The notes under the pieces were generated by a model. It did not search any database, had not been told where the DNA came from, and was given only the letters and a program-made list of their open reading frames with translations. Of a stretch of 64,000 bases of DNA, positions 33,489 to 44,350 are shown piece after piece (within the stretch, counting starts at the first letter, position 1; each line of letters opens with the position of its first letter). The stretch is taken from positions 382,574 through 446,573 of the forward strand of contig NW_014040778.1 of the NCBI RefSeq assembly GCF_000143105.1. Direction: 5' to 3'. This stretch comes from Grosmannia clavigera kw1407 (Eukaryota > Ascomycota > Sordariomycetes > Ophiostomatales > Ophiostomataceae). A program made the translations under genes and the position numbers.

Positions 33489-34623
33489 TCACGGGCCGTG
33501 AGTGTGGCTCGTCACCGCATACATCATCGTGCCAAATGAGTCGACGCTCTGGAGCCAGCGGTCGACACGCCGATGTCTGCACGCCACGCCAGCTGCGTCG
33601 AGGTCCGAAGGCGGTGTCCACAGCTCTTTGATGCGCAGGGGTCCTTGGCCGTCGACAAGCCAATCATCTGCGTATGCGCCGTAGGCAGCTTCCCACTGAT
33701 CCAGCGTCGTGGCTGTCCAGAGAGCACCGGCGGTTGGTGCTGGCAGCCCGCGCAGCTCCGTGCCCATGAAGGTCGGCAGGCCATCCTGGGCCGCGAGAGC
33801 ACTTTCAACCAGGTATAGAGTGAAGAGCGTGCGGCGTTTGGCCTCGGCAACCACAGAGGCAGCCCACGATGACCTCTCAGGCTTCCGCCGAAGCTCGGCT
33901 GCACACACGAGCCCGTCGCACGCGCTGGCGCTGGCCATCTGCTGCAGGGCCGCCACGACGGCGTGGCGGAGAAACGGGCGAGTCTGCACCCCACCGGGAT
34001 CGATGTAAAACACGAGCACCATAACATATAAAAGGTACGCCTGAAAAGAGGCGAGCCGGTCCAAGGAACTGTGTGCATCCTCTAGAATTGCTCCTTCGTT
34101 GTCTTCGTTTCGCCCGTGACGCTCAGACAGAGCACCCATTTCACGAATCAGCACATCGGCCACAAGTTGGGCACAGTTTCCTCCGGGAGATATGCCGTCA
34201 GCCATGCTAACTGTTTGCAGGCACATGTCCATCGTTGGCGTGGCAAGGCTTCGCAGGTTCGCAAGATGTCCCACTTGCGCTTTGTGCACAAACGGAGGAT
34301 TGCCGCGACTGCGCACTGCTACCTCTGCGTATGACTTTAGCACCCGGTTTAGAAAACCCATCGTAGCTGAGGAGTACGTCTTGGATGTTTGCTCTGGTAC
34401 CGGAATGTATGGGTGCATCCAGCGGACGGAGATGGCAGCCGCGTCAATGGGGCAGATGAGCTCGCTTAGCAGGTATTCTTGAACAACAGTTTGGCCAGAC
34501 TGAGCGGTTGAGTAAACGTTTGTTGCAATAGGCGTGCCCGTGGACGACTGCACATTTTGCTTTGGCCTTATAACAAGAGTCGCATGCCAGTTGGCGGGAG
34601 GTGGAGTATCGTGATGTCTTCAT
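33489..34623 (-). pseudogene. Zn2Cys6 transcription factor with a frameshifted zinc cluster
   Basis: The start at 34623 opens the zinc cluster as RQLACDSCYKAKAKCAVV, then HAYCNKRLLN in the same frame. The expected sixth cysteine position is occupied by arginine and the frame soon runs out. The rest of the regulator is open in the next frame, from about 34553 to the stop at 33489, with a middle-homology-like region: EAKRRTLFTLYLVESALAAQ, DGLPTFMGTELRGLPAP and RRVDRWLQSVDSFGTMMYAV. No intron with acceptable signals joins the two frames, so a one-base shift in or just after the cluster is the simplest reading. The effector part could be made from an internal ATG but would lack a DNA-binding domain. 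It may have controlled the adjacent MFS gene. A base-call error is the main alternative. Confidence 0.65.
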
Positions 34624-35018
34624 GGCTGCCAACAATGGCTCTAGGCCGATTGCAGCTGCCTGCCTAGAGTTGTGAAGAACTCGGATTAACTAGCCCCGGT
34701 TCCGGGACGGTAGATAGCACACCCCGCAGACAGGCCCGAAATCGCTAAAAGCATGCAACCCGGGTAGTTTAGTGCTTGTCAAAATGAGTGGGCTGTAAGG
34801 TCTCGTGGCGCAGAATGCGAAGAATTACTCACCGGTGGTGTATAGCGCCTAGACCCACCTATTTAAGTAGGGGATTTCGTGCAGGTCAGCATCTCTCGGA
34901 AGATGCCTAATCACAACAACACGCATGCTCACAGGGCACCCGTAATTTGATAGCTTCTCCCAGATGTCTTATTAATACATAGTAATATTCTCAACAACAG
35001 CCTCTATCAAACACGGAC
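34624..35018. other. Intergenic DNA
   Basis: About 395 bp between the regulator start and the 3' end of the F-box-like gene. No feature is seen. Confidence 0.4.
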
Positions 35019-36256
35019 TCAAGACTCGCTATGCCCAGCCATGCCCTGAAATCGCTTGTAAAGTAGGCCGTCATCCTTACGGACACGAGCTTCGTCCCAA
35101 AAAACATATGCCGTCTTCCGAAGGTTGTAGGTTCTGTCGAGAAAAATAGTTTTTGATGCCGTTTTGTCCTTGTGCAACTCAGACCAGACAACAATAGGAC
35201 CCTGGTCATCATTGGTGCGGGCACAGTTTTGGCCTTCGTCACTATTACTTACGTCTTTGGAGAGCGATTTGAGTGATTCGGCGAATCGTGCTGTTCCTGA
35301 GCCGATGGCATTTAGCAGAAGCTGTATTTTCGTTCTGTATGCATCGGCGTGCTCGAGGTCGTCTATGAAAAGAAGCCCGCGGGACATCTGCATGGTATCA
35401 GTCGTAGTACTATGAGTCGTAGGCAGTCAGATAACTCACATAGCACTGCATCCAGTGATTCTCCACGCCCCTTGGCCGTCGATCCAAAAATGAATCATCA
35501 AAGTCTTTACCGTCAAAGGTCAGGTGATGCAGTGCTGATTTGCGCCTTCGTTAGTACTGCCGACCGCAAGGAAGAGGTAGGAAAACCCTCGAGAAGAAAA
35601 GAGAAAAAGTCTTTACAATGACTCAATTTCCATTCCAGGAAATCGTGGACACAGGCTAGCTGCTCATTCATCCACGGCGGATGTCGGTCGAAAAACCACG
35701 ACTTCTGCAGCTCAAATGACAGCTGACATTCTGGCTTCCCGTTTGCGCCAAAGAGCTGCATGTATAGCTCGACACGATAGAGGGCCTGACAGAGCCGGTG
35801 CAGCTCTGACGTAGATGCAATCCTGCCCACCTCAATTCCTTCCGAGCCAGACTCGATGACGGACAGTGCTCTTTCTGCTAATTCATGGGCGCTTCGCTGA
35901 ACGACGTTGTGCAGGCGGTCGATCTCTTTCAGGCCATCTGTGTCGATCCTCGCCAAGCGCCTTGAAATACTGGCAGGATCGGTGTACAGCGCGTCAAGCA
36001 GAGAGTGCGTTTCATCTTCGGTGTACACGTTCAGATTACGACGATGGCGAGCCTCGTAGATGGCGATTGCATAGGGAAGCAGTGTGAGGCCTATCCGAAA
36101 TTTCAAAATGTCGCGACAAACCTGCGAGTTCTCCTGAAAGGCTCTCCAGAAGACGGGACTGGAGCGGATACAGACTGCCAGCGTAGAGAAGCTATCGAGT
36201 CTGCGCAAGACGTCCCCTATCGTTTCCACCGGAAGCCTCGTGATGCTAGTCGCCAT
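35019..36256 (-). CDS. F-box-like domain protein
   Basis: Exons 35617-36256, 35440-35534 and 35019-35387 encode 367 residues. The introns are GTAAAG...CAG (82 nt, phase 1, TACTAAC-type branch) and GTGAGT...GCAG (52 nt, phase 0). The N-terminus SITRLPVETIGDVLRRLDSF followed by CRDILKFRIG is the F-box-like pattern for binding Skp1 in SCF ubiquitin ligases. The rest is the helical region found in fungal F-box proteins of the FFDRHPPWMNEQLACVHDFL type, with MSRGLLFIDDLEHAD and AYVFWDEARVRKDDG near the end. A further 51-nt stretch within exon 3 (GTAAGT...ACCAG, around 35200-35250) has good splice signals and a length divisible by three, so a 350-residue form is possible. The substrate is unknown. 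The start at 36256 is the first in-frame ATG. Confidence 0.72.
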
Positions 36257-37333
36257 GTCACAGAATGGAGAGAACAAGACGAATGAAGATACCGCCGATC
36301 AGCAAAAAACCAACGTACAAAGAGCAGCGCTCTTTTTAAAATGCAGTTGGCGCCTGATGCGGCGACGATAGTATATACCCGGAGAGATCTGCCCGAGTCA
36401 CACGCTAAAAACGCCTTGCAGCGTGGCTATGCCTCATCTGCTTGTGTGGGGTCTTGAGATCGGATTGTGACCATTCTTGCTTCGTACTCTGTAAATATCC
36501 GTCAGCTCTGTCTCAGCAACTCTCCACTTCAGCTCACTGCCGTACTTCAGCTCTCCACAATAATATGCAGAGAGCAGAGCGGAAAGCCCCTTGGCACCGG
36601 CTGTGTGTCGGGATATACTTGGGCATGTGCAGTGTCTATGCGGTAGGAACGGTAAGGCATCTTCCTTATATTTGACTATATAGCGCGGTTATTTAGTTCC
36701 ACCCATTTGGTAAGATTTGGGCACCAGCATCTCTCGGCAGTCAGACGTAGGAACATACATACGGCTATTCCGCATTATCAGCCCCATGACAACCCGCTTC
36801 TTTCTGTCTGAAACACTCTGAGTTACGTGGCATCATACAAGTGCTTGCACTACGAGGTCCCAAAAGTCCATCAAGAGGGTCAACCCAGTAAGGCTTCACG
36901 ATGTGTTCTCGGAAATCATAACGTCGAGCTGCGCTAACCTTGAAAAGCTTAGCTCAGACCCATCCAATCAATGCCAGCCGCATGATAAGCACGCGTGGCA
37001 GCGGGGCAATTAAGGCTCCGTTTAAACAACAAAAACGTCGCCAACAAAGCTCTTTATGACCTGAATTCGGGTGTCCATGGCTGGTATGCAAGCCCGACGC
37101 GAATGAATCAGTACTGGGAATTACATAGTCATGTGCGTCAAAAATTGAAGGTGCTGTGTCAGCAACAGCACTAACTCGGCCGAAGTAAATGGTACGGAGA
37201 CTCGTACACTTCTTCTATTGCGTGACTCCTTAGTTAGTAGATACGCCTTTCTCTTTTGATGGTAGCGAAAAGTATTGATCGCGGGATTCGATAAAGTTTC
37301 GAATTTGAGGTTAAAAAAAGGCAAAATATTACT
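36257..37333. other. Intergenic DNA, no recognisable gene
   Basis: About 1.1 kb. A 77-codon ORF (36442-36675) has no family signal. The right end is the downstream side of the tRNA gene. Confidence 0.5.
37313..37326 (-). terminator. Pol III termination signals of the tRNA gene
   Basis: On the minus strand a TTTT (37323-37326) and then a run of seven T (37313-37319) follow the tRNA 3' end within 8-21 nt, as expected for RNA polymerase III. Confidence 0.7.
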
Positions 37334-37439
37334 GACAAGACTGGGACTCGAACCCAGAACCCTTACGGATGTGAATGCACCACCTTGGAGGTGAAAGCTT
37401 AGCTTGAGTCACACGCCTTAACCATTCGGCCATCTTGCC
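37334..37439 (-). tRNA. tRNA-Leu(CAA) with intron
   Basis: The minus-strand sequence folds as a class II tRNA. The acceptor stem is GGCAAGA/TCTTGTC (one G-U), the D arm carries GAATGGTTAAGGC, the anticodon stem is TGTGA/TCACA, and the T arm is CTGGG TTCGAGT CCCAG. The loop reads CT-CAA-G, giving anticodon CAA after exactly 37 nt. About 27 nt (37376-37402) interrupt the loop after position 37, the canonical place for a nuclear tRNA intron and usual in fungal tRNA-Leu(CAA). The variable arm is short for leucine (about 12 nt). The mature length is about 79 nt without CCA. Confidence 0.88.
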
Positions 37440-37504
37440 TTATTGTTATTAGAAACTTATTGTATCCCCGAAGCACTGACCCCAGTGCCATGTCAATGCG
37501 AGAT

Positions 37505-37912
37505 TTAAGGCAATTGACAGGCGAGCGCTAGCAAATATCCACCTCCGGCTATAGTGTCCTCGGCCTCGCACAGTGTGCCAAACTGCGGCCGGAAGAAGCC
37601 GCACACGGCCCAGCCCTTTTCCGTCTCCAGCGCGCGGATCGACTCGAGATGGCCGAGGCTTCGTTGCACCAGCCGCTGGAGCTTGGCCGAGGACGTTTTG
37701 CGCACGCGCCGCTCGAAATGAATCAGCGAGGCACAGAAGAACGCCGCCATGTGGTGGCGGATGATCTCGTCGGCACCGTCCATGTCGGCCACCAGGAGGT
37801 CTGGGGCGTTGCGGCGGATAAAGTGGTTGAGCGCGTCAATCCCGTCGTCGGTCACTGGGCGCCTGGACACAGAAAACGGCAGGACGACCTTGACACGGAA
37901 GACGAGGTTCAC
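37505..37912 (-). pseudogene. C-terminal fragment of a fungal transcription factor
   Basis: An open frame with strong GC-rich third positions, unlike its surroundings, ends at a TAA (37505). It has no ATG at its left-hand (5') side and no upstream acceptor site. The text CASLIHFERRVRKTSSAKLQ, SLGHLESIRALE and CGFFRPQFGTLCEAED resembles the C-terminal region of Zn2Cys6 regulators (fungal-specific transcription factor domain 2 type). Everything upstream, including DNA binding, is missing. It ends close to the truncated esterase tail on the other strand; both lack their 5' parts toward each other. I judge it a remnant; family assignment is moderate. Confidence 0.45.
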
Positions 37913-38067
37913 GATTTTTCAAAGATTTTTTTTGCCGTATGCAGACACCGATAGAGTAACACACGTCCTCACAGCAGTGTATCCGCTCCGCCCATATATA
38001 ATGGAACGTTCCCATATACTACTATACGCGGTCGACTTGATATTACGGAGTATGTCTTTATTTACCA

Positions 38068-38365
38068 TACATCACAGCTGTACAGAGTCTTCGGCAACAA
38101 GACGTACAACTTTCGGTACAATGGCTCTTTGGGGTTGCACTCAGGCGATGTCGGCCCGACCTTTATAAATGGGATTGAGTCGTGGGGATGGGAAGGAACT
38201 GTGAATCATACACAGGCCGGAATGCTGCAAGAGTACATCATGGCCTTCGTTGTTGACGGAACTCCGAACTCTGCTAAGGTGATACGCGAGTTTCCCGTCT
38301 ACGGAAATGCGAATACACTTCTCAATCTCAATCTGGAAGGAGACCATGTGGAAACAGATGAATAA
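38068..38365 (+). pseudogene. C-terminal fragment of a carboxylesterase
   Basis: One frame reads QLYRVFGNKTYNFRYNGSLG, then LHSGDVGPTFING, HTQAGMLQEYIMAFVVDGTP and FPVYGNANTLLNLNLEG before a TAA. This is the order found in the last ~95 residues of type B carboxylesterases (the catalytic-histidine region H-x-x-D-V/E, then the final helix and WP/FP-x-YG). The nucleophile region and signal peptide are absent. It is a different paralogue from the intact esterase at 26.5 kb. A TACGGAGTA copy (38044-38052) sits immediately before the fragment. Confidence 0.6.
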
Positions 38366-39401
38366 ACGGTGTAAACGGTGGAACAAGAGTTTACTGTAAG
38401 ATTACTTGTTGTATATATATATCCTTAGCTATGAACAAGGTACTGGGTATCACGTTTGTTTGAAGCATAGTCACAACAACTGTCGCCTTCCCGGCACATG
38501 ATATCGACATATACCGCAAGCTCCCTAACAATTCGGACAGATAACTTCACATATAACACCCATAGTTGGGTAAAAGGGTGATTCGACAAGACACAAAACG
38601 TAAGTTAAAACACAGACGAATACGCCGAAGCAGTCAACAACAGAGCATATTCATTGTAAAAGAGTATCTTTATCGCTGGTTTCATAACCATAGAAGCTTC
38701 TAGAGCATCCAATTATAGTCCCTCCAAATAAATCATTCCCGTGGCATACTAAATACTTGTGCAATTTGTGCAGCCGGGCGTTGGCGCTGTTTGCCAAGGG
38801 AATGCTGCGCGGTATCCGCAACATCACGCTGGGAAGGGGGTCGTCCGGGAGGTGTGGAACCGGCGGGAGAACGAAGATGGGTCTGATGTGTCGTGGGTCA
38901 GCACAATGGCCGATCTAGGCCTGGATCTTTTCCCAACATAAGAGGCTGAGCGATTGTTCCCCGTAGTCAGCTTGTTAGTCTTACCAATTACACTGAATGC
39001 TTCATTTATCTTGGAGTCGGGTCGGTTGTGTTATCTTAGCTTTTATACTAGCAGATTGTAATGCGAAAGCCAATATGGTAACAGGCCGATGCTATCGCCA
39101 TCAGTTGCCAAAGTGGCCAGCGATAAATCGCCCCGGCCTCTCCGATCCGCATTGTCTTTGCATACGAGGCACAACAAGCAGCAAGCTTGCATTCCGGTTC
39201 ATGGGCTAAAGAAAAAGGACGTATGCTCGTTAGCATAGTCTCCCATTTTTGAGAAGATATTTCTCCGCCATATGAGGCATCATAGGCTGAAGTGCAGAGG
39301 TCAAAAACTCGATCAGCTAGCCCCATCATCTACCATTTCCGGGCCGTCAATCACCACGTCCAGTTTACCGCCTGCCACCAGCAGCCTAACTATCAATCAC
39401 G
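38366..39401. other. Intergenic DNA
   Basis: About 1 kb. A GC-richer patch at 38760-38900 has short open frames but no motif I recognise; it may be another relic. Otherwise nothing. Confidence 0.4.
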
Positions 39402-40510
39402 ATGTCGTTCTCTCTTGATGAGTTCGACTGCTTCTCGCTATCGATGGCATCGGGAAGCACCTTGGACACCGACTTTGGTGTCGTCGTCGTTGACAGTGAC
39501 GGCGATGGCGCTGCTCTGCAGAGGCCGTTTGATGTCTGGAGTTATCTCGGCCTTCAGTACTCTCTGAATTCAACACCGCTGGACGGGATGGTTGTGTACA
39601 TCAGTGTGGGCGCGCTTTTAATCATCACTGTCCTCCTCGCCCGCACGCACCCAAAACAGTCTGTGTCTTTTATTTTCACCGATTACGTCAACCAGACCGG
39701 CTGGAAGTCGGAGGCGTGGTTTTATTCTGGGTCTCCTGCCAGGCGTGAGTTCCGTCAACGGTTTTGACTCCGTGGCCCACTTGTCCGATGAAGTTATGGA
39801 ACCCAAGGAGAATGTGCTTCGCGTAATGATGGGAAGCGCTTTTCTCAGCACCATCGCCGGTTTTCCCATGATATTCGTTCTCATGTTCTGCATCAAAACC
39901 CCCGACAACCTTCTCGCTCCCATCGGTGGCCAGCCTGTGTCCCAGCTTCTTCTCGAATCGCTTGATTTTGAGGCTCTCGCCATCATTGGACATCTCATCT
40001 ACACCGTCTGCATGTTTGCCGCCACCATATGCACCTTGCCTGCCCCTTCTCTTGTCCTCTGGTCAACATCTCGACAAGGCTGCTGTCCATGCTCCCGCTG
40101 GATGAGCGAAATCAACACACACTATGATCTTCCAGTCAACGCCATCTTTGTGTGCTTTTTATCGTGGTCGCTCTTGGATCGATCCAGATGGGCTCTACTG
40201 CGGCAATCAGCGCCATTTTGGGTGGCGGCATAGTCTTGCTGTACGTGGTGTATGAGATTGTCCTCGTCTGTCTCTTGATAAAAAGGCGAGCCGAATCATT
40301 TCCCGGGGAGCGCTATCTCAACATGCGCTGATTCGGGCCCGTCTTTTACATAATCTCCATAGTCTGGATCCCGTTCACTGCCATTTTATTGTGCTTCCCC
40401 GCGTACCTTCCTGTGACGAGAACCTCGATGATATACGCCTCGGCACTGTTGATGGTGATTTTCATGTGCGCCAAATGAACTGGTTTACGTATTCACGGAA
40501 GCGATATGTC
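39402..40510 (+). pseudogene. Dead amino-acid/choline permease (APC family)
   Basis: The first frame (from 39402) contains FDVWSYLGLQYSLNSTPLDG and FIFTDYVNQTGWKSE, typical of the fungal GABA/choline permease branch. A one-base shift near 39715 is needed to reach GLLPGVSSVNGFDSVAHLSD and its membrane helices. Another shift near 40160 leads to GSIQMGSTAAISAILGGG and YVVYEIVLVCLLIKRR. A TGA (near 40330) then interrupts LNMR-FGPVFYIISIVWIPF, where relatives have tryptophan, so the likely change is TGG to TGA. The last recognisable text ends near 40480 at a second TGA. The N-terminal helices before FDVWSY are also missing. Intact relatives import choline, GABA or other amines at the plasma membrane. 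Confidence 0.72.
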
Positions 40511-40752
40511 TTGAGGTCTAGCTTGAGATGTGCATCTTCGCTCTCGTTTTGTCGTCTGCCAACTACGTCCAAACTGCAGGTGTCTGCCGAGGTTGTTTTG
40601 CCTGACCGTGTGCAAACAATATACACTGTGCCTCAAACATGCTGACATCGTCTACGTCATCCAGTCTCCGCACGCCATCTGTTTCCTGCAGCCGTTTACC
40701 CTCCAGCATGGACTCTATCTAGACAACGACGAAAACTTGTAATTGCGACACT

Positions 40753-42046
40753 ATGGATTGGGTTAAGCGGGCTTCTAAGAAGGCGCAGCAGATGATGAAC
40801 GAGCCGTCACCGGGCCAAGCAAGCCACAGTGGCGAGACAAACGCACAGCCAAATGCAGCCGAACAGCAGTCGGCGTCGCCGAGCTCACTGAGCCCTCCGC
40901 AGCGCACCGGAGACATCACGACACAGGTGCGACTGCTGGGACGACAGGAGTCCAACTTCCCCCACATCTTCCGCGACGGTGGCGGTGGCGGCACGGTGAG
41001 CGGACAGGATCTGATCATCTTTGCGGACGGCATGTACACGCGAGGCCCACCGCCGACAGACCCTTCGCGCATGGTCAACTTCATCTCCAACTCGATTGCG
41101 GTGCTGGGGCCGAGCGGTGCGGCCACGACGACCATTCGGCGTGTCACCGACACCGGCTCGGAGGCCAAGGGCCCGGATCAGGCGCTGCCCTTTCTCGAGG
41201 ACCAGGGTGAGACGCCGTCGAGCCATGCTATCTGGCCAAACGAGAACATTGCGACCATTCAAGGCGGAACCATCGGCGTGACATTTTCCGAGGTGATCGA
41301 CCGCCGCCTCTTCCGGCAGCAGAAGCAGGCGCTGCTGTACAACACGCCGATCGAGATCCACGTGCAGCAGCCGCATGCGGCCGGAGACGCCGCAGTCGTG
41401 TCAGTGTCACGGCCTCACAAGAGCTTGTTCCTGGTTGGCGAGCCAATGTTTGGCTCATTCGTCACCTACGCCACCGACGACTACCTCTACCTGTTTGGGC
41501 GCGTGTCGGAGACCGACAATCCGCGCAGCAACGGGCTGAAGCTGGCGCGCGTAAGGCCCGCTGACTGGGCCAACCGGCAGCTCTACGAGTACTGGAACGG
41601 ACAGGCGTTTGGGCCGGAAATGCCGGCGCGCGACGACAACGGTGCTGCCAACGTGCTGTGCTACACGCAGGAGATATTCGGGAAGCACTATGGCCCCGGC
41701 GCGGGCGACATCTTTTGGAGCGACGTGTACAAAGAATACATCCTGCTCTTCCAGAGCGCCGGCGCCGCTTTAGACGATAACTGCAAGTTCATCCTGAGAA
41801 ATGAGGAGAAGAAACACCGCATGCTAATGCTTCCCAGTGTACCTCTGCCACAGCCACGCGCTGACGGGCGGCTGGTCGGCACCGGAATCAATCTTCAAGA
41901 TCCCCCGGGCCTCTGACGGTTTCAGCTATGCCTTCCATGCGTATCCAAATATGAGCCCTGATGGCAAGGTGGTGCCGATTACGTGGACGCAAGACTCAAA
42001 GTCGCAGTCGTGCTCCATCTATACGGGGGAAATCGTGTTCACGTGA
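40753..42046 (+). CDS. DUF4185-like beta-propeller protein
   Basis: Exons 40753-41782 and 41838-42046 encode 412 residues if the 55-nt intron uses a GC donor (T|GCAAGT) with a TGCTAAT-type branch and CCCAG acceptor. No GT donor gives the correct frame. Without splicing the ORF ends out of frame after 387 codons, whereas the spliced form continues as LYLCHSHALTGGWSAPESIF, which suits the family. The repeated blades (GQDLIIFADGMY; SFVTYATDDYLYLFGRVS; DVYKEYILLFQSAG; HAYPNMSPDGKVVPITWTQD) fit the DUF4185 five-bladed, glycosidase-like propeller. There is no signal peptide; the first ~50 residues are polar and Q/P/S-rich, so a cytosolic or unconventional location is likely. Enzymatic activity is not established for the family as far as I know. 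Confidence 0.7.
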
Positions 42047-44350
42047 GCAGGTGGAGCTTATGACACACAGTACGGAGTACAAGTATTTCATTTTACCACA
42101 CCGTATGCTGTAGGTGGCGCACGGACTACCTTCCTAGCAGCTTTTAGGCTTCCACTTTGGGGTCAGAAATTTGTATCACCAAATACAAAGGTTTCGTTCA
42201 ACATCATGTTTAGTTTCATTTTTTGCACCAAAAGAATCCTACCTTCCCTATAGCAATACAATAATCATATTCCGTTAAATGAGAAACATTTGTGATAAGT
42301 CTTTGGGTGTTGACAAATTGTAGCTTGGAAGAAAAAAGGGATAGAGAGAGACGGACAGAAGAGGAACCTGCAAAGCAAAGATGTCTGAATTTTACGACTT
42401 TTCGGCGCAATCTGCTTACGATGTGCAATTGATTTTTTACCACGGCCTGCTCGGCTCTCCTTCGCACATCGCACGCACATCGACGACGCTAATTGTGCCA
42501 CAGTACGAAAAGACACCTCAGAGGTTTCTTGCCAATTTGAGCAGCCACGACGTTGTGCAAAGATGGGACCCAACCTTGCGTAATGAGATATTCGGAGGTC
42601 GGCCAGACGCGCGACGCACATGGGCGGAAGCGATGCAGGGACGTTTCGGTGTGCTACTGTCAAGATACAAATAGTTTTGCTGATCGGACTACTTTTGAGC
42701 AAAAAAGAACAATAGTACATCAGATAGATCTTTCGTCGTTACCGTCTCCCTCCTACTATATAATCAATAAAATACGCCAATTTCTCCGCCTAATCATTGT
42801 TTCCGGCGTAGGTTGAATACACTCAAGTTGTTACCTCCTCCCGAAGAAATTCAAGAGTAATTCGTAGGCCATATACCGTTATTCAAGCTACGTTGGCTGT
42901 TCCCTACATACACCTTGTACACTCGATTAAACTTTGCTGTCTACCACCTCCTTCTTACTTTTTTCAATTCATCCTATCCTAAAGTAGTTGGTAGCAGCAA
43001 GTAGGAAGCCCTGTCACTACCGGTGCAAAATATGTGTGGGCCCTTATGCGTGTCGTGTGTCCGTAGATGTTGTACTGTATAACTCGCGGCCATACATAAA
43101 TAAGGCAAGTCCCATCGACTAAGTCATAGCTCATGACGTATTGCGAAGTAGGCGTAGGTTCAGTGTTGAGTTTAGGTCTCAGTGCTGATACTCCAGAAAC
43201 ATGCCCCCCCCCCCTCTCTCACATCAAGACAAGGATGCCTTTAAGTTCCAGCGCGTGAGTTGTGCATGGTAAAGATAGCTAAGGATCATTCAAAGTTTGG
43301 TTTGGACAGACTGAGACGGACAAATCATATCGGTCAGAATGGATGAAGAATTGGCCCAGACTGTTACAAATGATGCGCAATATGAAAGGACCGAAACTAT
43401 CACAAGAATAACCTAGCTAACAACCCGCAGCTAGTTGTCAATGATGCTCAATGTAAAAAATGTCTCACGCTCTTCTAAGAGATTGCCGCGGTCGGACCTA
43501 TCTTGCAGAGAATCGCCACCGGGAACAAGGGACTCCTCCGCTGGTGGTCGAAACTAACTCTAATGATAGATTCACGACGGCACGGAGATGCACTGCTCTT
43601 CCTCAAGCTGTCGGCCGACTGGAATACGACCATTTATTTGTGAATTTGACAGCGTGCAGGTGGGTGGTGGCGAGTTGGTAGAGGCCCGTATCTACTTGAC
43701 ACGCATGGACATTACTCATTTAAGCGTGGTGCAGCAAGACCTGACCGGTGGCGAGGGTGAATTTTTAAACGACACCCGTCTCAACACCATATTCTGCATT
43801 TTATCCGGCGCTACCCAATGTTTTACAGCGGAAATGCGGACCGCTCCTGGTTGCATTCGTAATGCTTAGTATACCATATCTACCAATAAGACAAAAACAT
43901 ACACGGGGTGGATCTTGTTGGTGTGCCTCCGTACAAATCTCACCAGTAAAGAGCAAGCCTTTTTTCTTGTTACCTAAATCGCCCCTCCTTCTGTTTAGCT
44001 CTTTGGTCTTCCGAAACGCGTTACCGCTGCTTGGTCAGCTTTCAACGCCGTAATTTATGCAGTATTATGGAGTAGGGAGAGATAAGAAGTGCTTGCTCCG
44101 CCTACTGAGGTAAGGGTATGGGGCACTCTGGTTGAATTTAATTGCGAGATCTAAACTTTGACTCGGAAACGGTGGGGACCTTGCGTAATCAATGATCCAC
44201 ATCCCGGATTTCTGCATCGGCTTTGGTCACGTGCCATAAGCGTACTCCGTACTGGAAAGACATCGTGAACATCTCGGCTACTGATAAATATCCACTGCCA
44301 TCTTCTTCTCGCTCGTCTATGAGGGTACCAATCCACTCATTATCGATGCG
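42047..44350. other. Gene-poor region, no supported gene
   Basis: TACGGAGTA copies lie at 42071 and 44243. A C-run of eleven is near 43204. A 97-codon ORF (42381-42674, good ATG context) and a frame at 43588-43869 have no recognised motifs; the latter could be an eroded gene. The final ~150 bp are the promoter side of the Dal5-type pseudogene. Confidence 0.45.

Noticed and set aside
42381..42674. 97-codon ORF with a good ATG context
   Set aside because: No recognised motif and isolated; a longer minus-strand ORF overlaps it. Could be a small orphan gene but not supported.
43588..43869. Possible eroded gene
   Set aside because: Some protein-like text but no family could be named and no consistent frame or splice sites were found.
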